Shown in pieces: positions 53,594 to 61,970 of a DNA stretch of 64,000 nucleotides. Numbering within the stretch: the first letter of the stretch is position 1; the number at the start of each line of letters is the position of its first letter. Both the position numbers and the translations under genes were made by a program. Below the pieces are notes generated by a model. That model was given only the letters and a program-made list of their open reading frames with translations, was not told the origin of the DNA and made no database searches. Source of the stretch: Cyclobacteriaceae bacterium (GTDB taxonomy: Bacteria > Bacteroidota > Bacteroidia > Cytophagales > Cyclobacteriaceae); contig JAHBUC010000013.1 in assembly GCA_019638275.1 (NCBI GenBank), positions 1 through 64,000 on the forward strand, in the 5' to 3' direction.

Positions 53594-54622
53594 ATGAAAA
53601 CTACAACTGTATTTTATACCCTACTTGCACTGATCTTACTCACAGCATGCGAAAACCCCATCGCATTCAAGACTATTGTGCATGAAGATGGCTCCCTGGA
53701 CAAAACCATTGTGCTGGAGAAAACCGAAAAAGACAAAGCCGACCAAAATTACTTTGGCATTAACGAACAAAGTGGTTGGACTATAGAGATCACTGAAAAT
53801 GAATCAGAAAAAGACAATGATAAATTCCGCATTGCCTTCAGCAAACATTTCAATTCGGTTGATGATGTGAACAGCGAACTTGATCGCCCAGCTGATACCT
53901 TATTCCAGATTCATTCAACGTTCGAAAAAAAATTCCGGTGGTTTTACACGCACATCTATTATGCTGAAACCATTCGCCCGATTAACCGCTTTACCCTTAC
54001 CCCTGTTGAAAACTTTTTCAACCAGGAAGATTTCGCCTTCATTGAACGTCTGCCGGGTGAAGGCACCCCGATATCTAAAGCCGACAGTGTGTACCTGGAA
54101 GTGTTGAGTGAAAAAATATCTGACCGTTTCGTCAAAATGGCCATGTTCGATGAAGCCAATAATATGATTAAAACGGTAATCGCCAAAAACAACCTCGACA
54201 AAAGATGGCTGGACACACTGGATCAAAATAAAGAATTGATTTATCGTATTATCGATGACCCGAAAAGCGAAAACAATATACCTGCTCAAATTGCAGACAC
54301 ACTCGGCATTCCGCTCGACAAAGATCAGGCGCTTAAAGATTTTGAAGCGTTAAGTAAAAAATTTGAGTCGCGCCTGAATTTTATGAGCTACGCATACGAT
54401 GGCGGAAAATACGTAAACGAAATACATTTGCCTTGGGAAATTATAAATACCAATGCCGATTCAGTTGTTCAAAACGTGGCCGTTTGGAAACCACTGGCAA
54501 CCAAGTTTGCTCTTCGCGAATACACCATGTATGCGGAATGTCGGCAGATGAATTTGTGGGCGGTGTTGGTTTCGATTGGTATTGGATTGCTCACCGTGTG
54601 GCTCTTCATGAGGAAGAAGTAA
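53594..54622 (+). CDS. Lipoprotein with C-terminal membrane helix, sigma operon
   Basis: A 342-residue protein with an SPII lipobox (ILLTAC, Cys19) and a second hydrophobic helix at the very C-terminus (about 318-337, WAVLVSIGIGLLTVWLF) followed by MRKK. It would therefore be tethered to the membrane at both ends. The middle is charged and has no recognised domain (DGSLDKTIVLEKTEKDKADQ near residue 32). It starts 6 nt after the anti-sigma stop, so it belongs to that operon. Function unknown; a sensor or regulon member is possible. Confidence 0.75.
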   Translation: MKTTTVFYTLLALILLTACENPIAFKTIVHEDGSLDKTIVLEKTEKDKADQNYFGINEQSGWTIEITENESEKDNDKFRIAFSKHFNSVDDVNSELDRPADTLFQIHSTFEKKFRWFYTHIYYAETIRPINRFTLTPVENFFNQEDFAFIERLPGEGTPISKADSVYLEVLSEKISDRFVKMAMFDEANNMIKTVIAKNNLDKRWLDTLDQNKELIYRIIDDPKSENNIPAQIADTLGIPLDKDQALKDFEALSKKFESRLNFMSYAYDGGKYVNEIHLPWEIINTNADSVVQNVAVWKPLATKFALREYTMYAECRQMNLWAVLVSIGIGLLTVWLFMRKK

Positions 54623-54642
54623 ATTCGACACCATCCAAAATC

Positions 54643-55176
54643 TTAACGATGTTTGGCATCAGATAAATCAAGGTGTTGATCGGGAAATTCACCTAATGGA
54701 AACATGGCGAGAACGGTTTGAAGCATGTCCAGGTCAACACCTTCCCCACTCAAAATCAAATAAAATCTATTCTTGATCCCCAGAGACACCTGTGATGAAT
54801 TATTAAGCTTATGATAATTTTCCCAGCCATGACTATTGCCGTACAGAAAAGATCGTTCAAATATGGTATCGTTGACCACATCCGGTTGGTTTGCCCATTT
54901 ACTGGTGGCCTGCCGGTACATAATGGTGGCATTATTATAATCAAATAACAAGATTGTAATCTTTTTCTTATTCTTTACAAAACTTCTTTCCACCATCGAA
55001 TATGAAAGCGTACCTATTTTCATCGTACGCCCCTTATGTTGATCGACAAGATTGAATCCCTCAATTTTTTTTGGAACTAACTTGATCATTTCCTCAGGTG
55101 TCATCACTGAATTCCCCTGAGCAAACAGGCAAACTGACCATTGACATACAAGCGCTATCGTAACGACATAGTTCAA
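54643..55176 (-). CDS. Exported hypothetical protein
   Basis: A 177-residue protein with a signal peptide (YVVTIALVCQWSVCLFAQG). The mature part begins MTPEEMIKLVPKKIEGFNL. A likely mixed alpha/beta domain follows with GRTMKIGTLSYSMVERSF and a late SLGIKNRFYLILSGEGVD, ending before a hydrophilic tail. The EGF-like or zinc motifs are absent. I do not recognise the family. It is convergent with the sigma-operon lipoprotein (20 nt between stops). Confidence 0.6.
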   Translation of the reverse strand: MNYVVTIALVCQWSVCLFAQGNSVMTPEEMIKLVPKKIEGFNLVDQHKGRTMKIGTLSYSMVERSFVKNKKKITILLFDYNNATIMYRQATSKWANQPDVVNDTIFERSFLYGNSHGWENYHKLNNSSQVSLGIKNRFYLILSGEGVDLDMLQTVLAMFPLGEFPDQHLDLSDAKHR

Positions 55177-55217
55177 ATCAGGCTGTTGTTAAGGTCATGA
55201 TGAGGGTGAATTAGGAA

Positions 55218-56714
55218 TCAAACCATAAAAAGCTGAAGGGCATCCGCTATTTTTCGATCGTTCGATAGACGAGGCACTTTGTTTTGGCCACCCAGCTTGC
55301 CTTGTGATTTCATGTATTCAATAAACGATTGTGGCTTTAATGATGTAATCGTTAATGTTCTCAAAATATTTCCGGTAATCAAATCATCATAGTACACATT
55401 CAACTCCCGAAGACAATTATCCAACTCTAACGCAAAAGCATTGAAGTCGGTTGGTGGATGGGCGAATTCAATTAACCATTCGTGGTGAGGCAAGCCATTA
55501 GTAGGAGTTACCTGGGGTGCTACCGTAAATTCAATCAACTCCACTTCAGGAAACTTCTTCCTTGCCTGGTTCATGGCTTTCTCCACCTCCTCTCCGATTA
55601 CGTGTTCACCAAAAGCAGAAATAAAATGCTTGATTCTGCCGGTTACCAATAAGCGGTAAGGATTTTTAGAAACAAACTTTACCGTGTCGCCAATAGAATA
55701 CCCCCATAGACCGGCATTGCTGTTGATGATTAGTGCATAATTTTTTCCAAGTTCCACTTCATCAATACGCAGGCGTGTGGGATTGGTTGTGAAATATTCT
55801 TCAGTTGGAATAAATTCGAAAAACATGCCGTTGTTCAACAGCAACAACAATCCCGGATCGCGTTGCGAATCCTGGTAAGCAATAAATCCTTCCGATGCCG
55901 GGTATGTCTCTATCGAATCGACTTTTTTACCAATGGATTCTTCCAGCCTGGCGCGATAGGGCTCAAAGTTTACCCCACCATATACAAACACAGAAAAATT
56001 GGGAAACACATCTTTTATCTTCTTACCGGTCCGCGCATGAATGCGATCAAAATACATCTGCACCCAGGGTGGAATACCGGAGATAAGCGTCATGTTCGCA
56101 TGAAGCGTTTCATCAATGATGCGTTCCAGTTTTTCTTCCCAATCTTCAATGCAATTGGTTTGGTACGAAGGCTTTTGATTGGTGCGCAAATAACCCGGCA
56201 CCAAGTGGTTGGAAATCCCCGACAACCTGCCGGTTTTTATTCCCGCGGTTTCATCCATCTCCGGACTACCCGAAAGAAAAATCAGGTTTCCATCCAGGAA
56301 TGAAGCATTGCCCGTTTCATGCACATAACTTAAGGTTGAGTTTCGCGCACTCACAAAATGACTAAACTTCGATTCATGCGAGATCGGAATATATTTTGTT
56401 CCTGATGTAGTGCCCGATGTCTTGGCCAGGTAAGCCGGTTTTCCTTTCCACAGTACATCCGCTTCACCTTTAAGTATCCGTTCAACATACGGTTTCAGTT
56501 CTTCATAATCCCGTACTGGTATCTGCTTTTTAAAATCATCATACGTTTGAATGCTTTCAAAGCCATGATCCTTGCCAAATGCCGTGTGTTTGGCCTGTTG
56601 AATCAGGCTGAGCATAATGTTGTGCTGATACAATGCCGGATGAAGGGACCACTTTTGTGTTTGAGCCGCCACATAGGCAGCAAATGGTTTTGCCAGGAGA
56701 GAACGAATACCCAT
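55218..56714 (-). CDS. GH3 auxin-responsive promoter family protein
   Basis: A 498-residue member of the GH3 family, adenylate-forming ligases related to plant hormone-conjugating enzymes. The ATP-binding motif KTSGTTSGTKYIPIS lies near residue 108. VYGGVNFEPYRARLEESIG near 270 and YPASEGFIAYQ near 297 mark the acyl-adenylate core. The C-terminal RIKHFISAFGEHVIGEEVEKAM near 378 is the moving domain. Bacterial members are common in Bacteroidetes but the substrates are unknown. It is monocistronic and divergent from htrA. Confidence 0.9.
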   Translation of the reverse strand: MGIRSLLAKPFAAYVAAQTQKWSLHPALYQHNIMLSLIQQAKHTAFGKDHGFESIQTYDDFKKQIPVRDYEELKPYVERILKGEADVLWKGKPAYLAKTSGTTSGTKYIPISHESKFSHFVSARNSTLSYVHETGNASFLDGNLIFLSGSPEMDETAGIKTGRLSGISNHLVPGYLRTNQKPSYQTNCIEDWEEKLERIIDETLHANMTLISGIPPWVQMYFDRIHARTGKKIKDVFPNFSVFVYGGVNFEPYRARLEESIGKKVDSIETYPASEGFIAYQDSQRDPGLLLLLNNGMFFEFIPTEEYFTTNPTRLRIDEVELGKNYALIINSNAGLWGYSIGDTVKFVSKNPYRLLVTGRIKHFISAFGEHVIGEEVEKAMNQARKKFPEVELIEFTVAPQVTPTNGLPHHEWLIEFAHPPTDFNAFALELDNCLRELNVYYDDLITGNILRTLTITSLKPQSFIEYMKSQGKLGGQNKVPRLSNDRKIADALQLFMV

Positions 56715-56861
56715 ATGTTGTAAAAGTAGTGACGAAATTGCAAATACGAATGACAGATGGTGAACTACCGGACAGGGTAATCCGTTAATATTGGCAGAAA
56801 TTTTTCAAGTGGTTCAACTTTTGCTTATTCAGGATCATCGTTTTGGTGTTTAATTCATGTT

Positions 56862-58295
56862 ATGAAGACATTCTTTAAAATTGCCGTTATCGGTTTTATC
56901 AGTGGCCTGGCAGGAGCTTATGTGTTTTTTCAATACCTGACGAAAACGTCAGGTAATCCCTTTAAACAGGAACCAGCTTACGGCATGGCCCGCTACGACT
57001 CCCCGGCCATATTTCCACCCAATACGGTAGAACTTGATACCGAGAATGCAGAATCATCCGACTTCAGCCTTGCTGCCAACAAGGCCATCCCCAGCGTAGT
57101 GTACATCAACAGTATTTTTAAAGGTACCTCCTACTCGCCATTCGATTGGTTTTTTGGTGGAGGTACTACCTCGCAAACCCGGGTAAGCAGTGGTTCGGGG
57201 GTAATTTTCTCTGCCGATGGATACATTGTTACCAACAACCACGTGGTGGAAGCAGCCGAGAAGATTGAAGTGATGCACAACAAGAAAGTATATACCGCTG
57301 AACTGATTGGAACAGATCCTTCAACCGATTTAGCCGTTTTGAAAATAAATGAAACCAATTTACCGGCTGTGTCGATCGGTTCATCCAAGAATTTGCAGGT
57401 TGGTGAGTGGGTTATTGCAGTTGGAAACCCCTTTTCACTCTCATCAACAGTAACGGTGGGTATTGTGAGTGCAAAAGGCAGACGCATAGGTATCCTGGAA
57501 GATAAGTTTCCGATTGAATCATTTATTCAGACGGATGCGGCCATCAACCCCGGAAACAGTGGTGGGGCGCTTGTAAATAAGAGTGGTGAATTGGTCGGCA
57601 TCAACACAGCCATACTTTCACGCACAGGCAGCTATACCGGTTATGCATTTGCCGTTCCGGTTGATATTGCGCGCAAAGTGGTGGATGACCTGATCAAACA
57701 TGGCGTTGTACAAAAAGGAATTTTTGGCGGGCGCGTAATCGAATACGATTTTCAAAACGCAAAAAAGTACGACCTGAATACAAACGTAAAGAATTTTAAA
57801 GGTGTGTTGTTGGAAAGTCTTGATAGAGACGGCCCTGCCATGAAAGCCGGTTTACAATTAGGTGATGTGATCACCAAAGTGAACAACACAGAGGTAAACA
57901 GTCAGAGTTCTTTTGAAGAAGAACTGGCTTACAGATACCCGGGAGACAAAGTATCAATAACCTATGTGCGCGACAATAAGCCCGGAACAACAACTGTAAC
58001 ACTTACAAACAAAAAAGGCACAACTGATATTGTTAAACGTGAAATTGTTCCCTCTACTACACTAGGTGCCGATCTTGAAGCTACCGATTATGGTGTTAAG
58101 GTTTCCAAGATCAAAGGTGGATATATGAAGGAGTTGGGTGTTCCGGAAAACTATACCATCATTTCCATCAATCGCGTTCGCGTGAAAGATCCGCAGGAAG
58201 TAATTGACTTCTTTGAAAAGTATAAGGGAAGAGTAAGCTTGTACGGCATGAACAGTTCGAAGGAAGTGTTACCGTATAATTTTATACTTAGATAG
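56862..58295 (+). CDS. HtrA/DegP-type serine protease
   Basis: A 477-residue envelope protease anchored by an N-terminal helix (KIAVIGFISGLAGAYVFFQYL). The catalytic triad is His127 (NNHVVE), Asp156 (STDLAVL) and Ser233 (NPGNSGGALV). Two PDZ regions follow (about 290-375 and 395-470); the first contains MKAGLQLGDVITKVNNTEV. This fits the Do-like proteases that degrade or refold envelope proteins under stress. It stands alone, divergent from the GH3 gene. A direct repeat follows downstream. Confidence 0.93.
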   Translation: MKTFFKIAVIGFISGLAGAYVFFQYLTKTSGNPFKQEPAYGMARYDSPAIFPPNTVELDTENAESSDFSLAANKAIPSVVYINSIFKGTSYSPFDWFFGGGTTSQTRVSSGSGVIFSADGYIVTNNHVVEAAEKIEVMHNKKVYTAELIGTDPSTDLAVLKINETNLPAVSIGSSKNLQVGEWVIAVGNPFSLSSTVTVGIVSAKGRRIGILEDKFPIESFIQTDAAINPGNSGGALVNKSGELVGINTAILSRTGSYTGYAFAVPVDIARKVVDDLIKHGVVQKGIFGGRVIEYDFQNAKKYDLNTNVKNFKGVLLESLDRDGPAMKAGLQLGDVITKVNNTEVNSQSSFEEELAYRYPGDKVSITYVRDNKPGTTTVTLTNKKGTTDIVKREIVPSTTLGADLEATDYGVKVSKIKGGYMKELGVPENYTIISINRVRVKDPQEVIDFFEKYKGRVSLYGMNSSKEVLPYNFILR

Positions 58296-58300
58296 CTGGA

Positions 58301-58398
58301 CTTACACACGTTCTTTAATTTTCACGCAAAGCTGCAACGAAGGGTTTCAATAACCGGCCTTACACAGGTTCAATAATTTTCACGTAAAGCCACCAAGA
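58301..58398. repeat. Direct repeat with 58-bp period downstream of htrA
   Basis: CTTACACACGTTC...AATTTTCACGCAAAGC (58301-58332) and CTTACACAGGTTC...AATTTTCACGTAAAGC (58359-58390) are diverged copies, offset by 58 bp. The CACGCAAAG phrase is the family seen at 13645. A further GACGCAAAGG lies near 58419, followed by GTCTGTGTAA, which is complementary to TTACACA. Confidence 0.65.
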
Positions 58399-58470
58399 AC
58401 ACCATAAAAAATGCCTAAGACGCAAAGGTCTGTGTAACTCTAGCGCATAAATTTCAACACATTATACATT

Positions 58471-59103
58471 ATGCTGCAGCTTACTAACGTTACTAAAGCC
58501 TACGGCCCACGTATTGTCCTTGATATTCGTAATCTTACCATTCCGCAAGGGACGCATTGGGTGCAGGGAGGGAACGGATCGGGAAAAACCACATTGATGA
58601 GAATTCTTGCGGGCATAAACCCATTTGAAGGAAGTGTTGCACTTAACTCAATCGACTTAAAAAAAGAGCCCTTGGCATACCGTAAACAAGTGTCCTTTGC
58701 CGAGGCCGAACCACTTTACCCGGGTTTTCTCACCGGCCGGAATTTAGTCGAGTTTGTCCAAAAAATCAGAAATGAAACCAATAAAGGTATTCAAGACCTC
58801 ACTGACCACTTTGACATCAGTCATTTTCTGCCTTACAAAACAGGAACATATTCCAGCGGGATGACCAAAAAGCTTTCTATTCTTCTAGCTCTTATCGGCC
58901 AAACCAATCTGGTGCTGCTTGACGAGCCGCTCATTACACTGGAAAGTTCATTTCTTCCCCAGCTTTTAAATATTCTTAACAAGAGGCAGGCTAAAGGCAC
59001 ATCATTTTTAATCTCCTCGCATCAGCCTTTTCCAGATAGCTTTTCCGTGCCTACAGGCAAAATTATAGTAAAGGATCAGTCAGCTCAATTATCAAATACA
59101 TGA
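58471..59103 (+). CDS. ABC transporter ATP-binding protein
   Basis: A 210-residue ATPase. Walker A is GGNGSGKTT (residues 33-41), Walker B LVLLDEPL near 150, and the switch His is in LISSHQP near 184. The signature LSGGQ is replaced by YSSGMTKKLS, a variant seen in some exporter-type ABC proteins. It partners with the membrane protein that overlaps it by 4 nt. Substrate is unknown; export is more likely than import because no binding protein is present. Confidence 0.88.
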   Translation: MLQLTNVTKAYGPRIVLDIRNLTIPQGTHWVQGGNGSGKTTLMRILAGINPFEGSVALNSIDLKKEPLAYRKQVSFAEAEPLYPGFLTGRNLVEFVQKIRNETNKGIQDLTDHFDISHFLPYKTGTYSSGMTKKLSILLALIGQTNLVLLDEPLITLESSFLPQLLNILNKRQAKGTSFLISSHQPFPDSFSVPTGKIIVKDQSAQLSNT

Positions 59104-60200
59104 GAGAACTGCTTTACGTGCTGATAAAAAGCCTGGCTGTTCCGTTCTACAAAAGACATGCAGGTGTGTTGTTATTTGTGTTCTTCTTGATGTTCGGAAT
59201 AGTCGAATCTTCCCAAATCGTTGAATATCACTTTGCGCTGATTGGGGGTATGCTGAACTCGGAAGTGTTTTTTGCGATAGTTCTGGCAGTATGGACATTA
59301 TACAGTCTAAAAGCGCTGCACTTCCTGATCTCTACAATCAGGCAGGAGCCCTACAATTTTCTTCATCATCTTTCTGTGCTTCCTGTAGGGTTCGGCTTTC
59401 TCCTTTTTTTTACAGCAAGTGCTTTCATATTTCTTCCGGTAATCATTTATACGATATTCATTTATAGTGTTGCTTTTCAAAATCACTACTATACTATCAT
59501 AATATTTATTGTACTGTTTCAGGCATCCTTGTGCAGTATCAACGGATGGGTATTGACACGATTGCTGCACACTGCAAGCCTACCTCCGTTCATTACAGTG
59601 CCTTCGTTCACATTGCCTCATCTCAAAAGTCAATTCAGCTTTTATATTGGTTACATCTTTAAAGAAGGAAAGACGTCTCTTTTGTTGAGTAAGATGTTTT
59701 CACTCACACTACTGTACATTATAAGAGAAACCCTTGAACCTGGGGACGATTTCAGGATAATTGGCCTCACCTGGGTATTCGTCTTACTGTCGCATACATT
59801 TTTGGTGCAGAGACTTAAAATATTTGAAGACCAACACCTTGCCTGGATCAGGGGGTTCCCAATTTCCTTTGGTCGTACTTTTGTTATGTACGTTCAACTC
59901 TATGGACTTCTGATGCTACCCGAACTGATGCTGATCACAGCCTCATTATGGCGTGATATTTTTTACTATGAGTACCTGTTGTTACCATTATATTCCGGTG
60001 GACTTCTGACGCTGGTCCACACCTATTTGTTCAAACCCGATCGCAATCCTGAGCGGTTTACTTCATACCTGTTCTGGCTATTCATGCTATGCTTTATGCT
60101 CGTACTTGGCAAGCTGATTGTGCTGGTTACCGTAGGCGTTATGGTGCTTTCATTTATACTGCTCAGAAAACGATACAGGCAGTATGAAGCGGTGGTTTAG
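59100..60200 (+). CDS. ABC-associated membrane protein (permease)
   Basis: A 366-residue polytopic protein with about nine or ten hydrophobic segments, starting ATGA-overlapped with the ATPase gene. It has little recognisable sequence similarity, as is usual for ABC-2-like permeases. Basic loops such as QRLKIFEDQHLAWIRGFPIS (about 237-256) may face the cytoplasm. It is the obvious partner of the ATPase. The downstream 124 nt to the convergent dnaA hold no gene I can support. Confidence 0.75.
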   Translation: MRELLYVLIKSLAVPFYKRHAGVLLFVFFLMFGIVESSQIVEYHFALIGGMLNSEVFFAIVLAVWTLYSLKALHFLISTIRQEPYNFLHHLSVLPVGFGFLLFFTASAFIFLPVIIYTIFIYSVAFQNHYYTIIIFIVLFQASLCSINGWVLTRLLHTASLPPFITVPSFTLPHLKSQFSFYIGYIFKEGKTSLLLSKMFSLTLLYIIRETLEPGDDFRIIGLTWVFVLLSHTFLVQRLKIFEDQHLAWIRGFPISFGRTFVMYVQLYGLLMLPELMLITASLWRDIFYYEYLLLPLYSGGLLTLVHTYLFKPDRNPERFTSYLFWLFMLCFMLVLGKLIVLVTVGVMVLSFILLRKRYRQYEAVV

Positions 60201-60324
60201 TTTTGCATACTAGAAACGTGAAAATGTGATAGAAATATTATGAGTATTGCACCAAATAATGGATATCCCTGACCACTTGGAGCAACCCTAAGGGAGTGTA
60301 TTTAATCGAAAGCCTGAACTTTAA

Positions 60325-61734
60325 TTAATTCATCCGCATTTTCAACTTCTTACCCAGTTCTTCCACTGAAGCTTTGAAGTTGGAATCTGTCTTCATCATG
60401 TCTTCAACCGATTCAAGTGCGTGGATAACCGTGCTGTGATCGCGGCCACCAAAATTTTCACCGATCAGCGCAAGCGTTAATTGCGTGTAGCGCTTGCAGA
60501 AGTACATAGCAACCTGGCGTGGAATGACAATTTCACGCTTCTTCACCTTGCCCTTCATGGCATCTAAATCAACCTTGAAGTATTCGGAAACGGTTTTTTG
60601 TATAAAATCAACACTCACATCCGACTGAATTTCGCGAATGATGTTTTTCAACACTTCCTTCGCCAGATCCAGATCAATTTCCTTTTTCAACAATGTAGCG
60701 TGGAAAATAAGTGAGTTTAACACACCTTCCATGTCGCGTAGGTTGGTGTCTACGCTGTAGGCCAGGTATTCAGCAACTTCCGTTGGAATATCAATGCCAT
60801 CGGCCTGCATCTTACGATGAATAATGGCCAGCTTGGTTTCGAAATCAGGCTCTTGTAAGTCGGCTGTGAGGCCCCACTTGAAGCGCGATAACAAACGCTC
60901 CTGAAATCCCTTCATATCCCGTGGAGGACAATCACTGGTCATGATTACCTGCTTACCGGATTGGTGTAACTGGTTGAAGATGTGGAAAAACATTTCCTGC
61001 GTTTTTTCACGACCAGCCAAAAACTGCACATCATCAAGAATCAACAAATCAACCTGCAAATAAAAGTTTTGAAATTCCTGAAGTTTATGATTTTGAAGTG
61101 CATTCAAAAATTGCGTGGTGAAATCATTCTGATCAACATACAGCACAATTTTATCAGGCATGTTATTTTTAATCTCGTTGCCTATGGCTTGCACCAGGTG
61201 CGTTTTACCAACACCTACCCCACCATAAAGCATCAACGGATTAAATGACGTTACGCCCGGCTTCTTCGCAACCGCAACACCCGCTGAACGCGCCAACCGA
61301 TTACAATCACCTTCAACAAAATTATCGAAAGAGTAACTTGGGTTAAGTCTTGAGTTAACGGTTTGTGGATTTAATGCGCGGAAGGTGAATGGAGAATAAT
61401 CCGTATCGGCACCATTGGCACGCTTGCCATTCATGCCATTGGGATAATTAACCGTTACCGGTGGGTTTTGTGTATTACCACTATCTACAATAACCGAGTA
61501 CTCCAAACGTCCATCAGGGCCTATGGCTTTGTGCACGGCCTTCTTCAAAACAGTTACATAATTATCTTCCAGCCACTCGTAGAAAAATTGCGAAGGCACC
61601 TGAATGGTGAGCACATCACCTTCTACACGCAATGGAACAATTGGTTTAAACCAGGTATTGAAATTCTCTTCCCCTACACTTTCCTTAACGATTTCGAGAC
61701 AATCATTCCATACTGTTGTGCAGTCAGCTACCAT
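60325..61734 (-). CDS. dnaA: Chromosomal replication initiator DnaA
   Basis: A 469-residue initiator ATPase that binds DnaA boxes and opens the origin. Domain I is N-terminal (about 5-80, CLEIVKESVGEENFNTWFKPI). The AAA+ Walker A is GGVGVGKTHLVQAIG near residue 171 and Walker B LLILDDVQFL near 230. Domain IV ends with the DNA-binding signature GGRDHSTVIHALE near 440. It is transcribed away from mutA, with a 236-bp AT-rich intergenic region between them. A DnaA-box cluster lies 0.74 kb upstream of its start, inside mutA. Confidence 0.97.
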   Translation of the reverse strand: MVADCTTVWNDCLEIVKESVGEENFNTWFKPIVPLRVEGDVLTIQVPSQFFYEWLEDNYVTVLKKAVHKAIGPDGRLEYSVIVDSGNTQNPPVTVNYPNGMNGKRANGADTDYSPFTFRALNPQTVNSRLNPSYSFDNFVEGDCNRLARSAGVAVAKKPGVTSFNPLMLYGGVGVGKTHLVQAIGNEIKNNMPDKIVLYVDQNDFTTQFLNALQNHKLQEFQNFYLQVDLLILDDVQFLAGREKTQEMFFHIFNQLHQSGKQVIMTSDCPPRDMKGFQERLLSRFKWGLTADLQEPDFETKLAIIHRKMQADGIDIPTEVAEYLAYSVDTNLRDMEGVLNSLIFHATLLKKEIDLDLAKEVLKNIIREIQSDVSVDFIQKTVSEYFKVDLDAMKGKVKKREIVIPRQVAMYFCKRYTQLTLALIGENFGGRDHSTVIHALESVEDMMKTDSNFKASVEELGKKLKMRMN

Positions 61735-61970
61735 TTAGATTCAACGTTTGAGTTAAAGATCGTTTCCGCAACGGGAAAGGGAGACAAAGATGTAAAAAAA
61801 GGATTTAAGAAAACAACCCCGGTACCTCTTGATTTTTTTGAAAAATATGCTGTTATAAAAAGAGCACAAATACCAAAGTCAAGACGCAAGAAAACTTTTT
61901 TAAAATATTTTTCTATTCGAAATCATACTTTGCCATATTCAAACGATTGAAGGTTTGTTAACTTGGCGCG
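61735..61970. other. AT-rich intergenic region between dnaA and mutA
   Basis: A 236-bp divergent gap with an AT-rich part (about 61860-61935, including AACTTTTTTAAAATATTTTT). Promoters for both genes must lie here, but I cannot place them firmly. I see no TTWTNCACA DnaA box in it. It could contribute an unwinding element if the nearby DnaA-box cluster is part of an origin. Confidence 0.5.
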
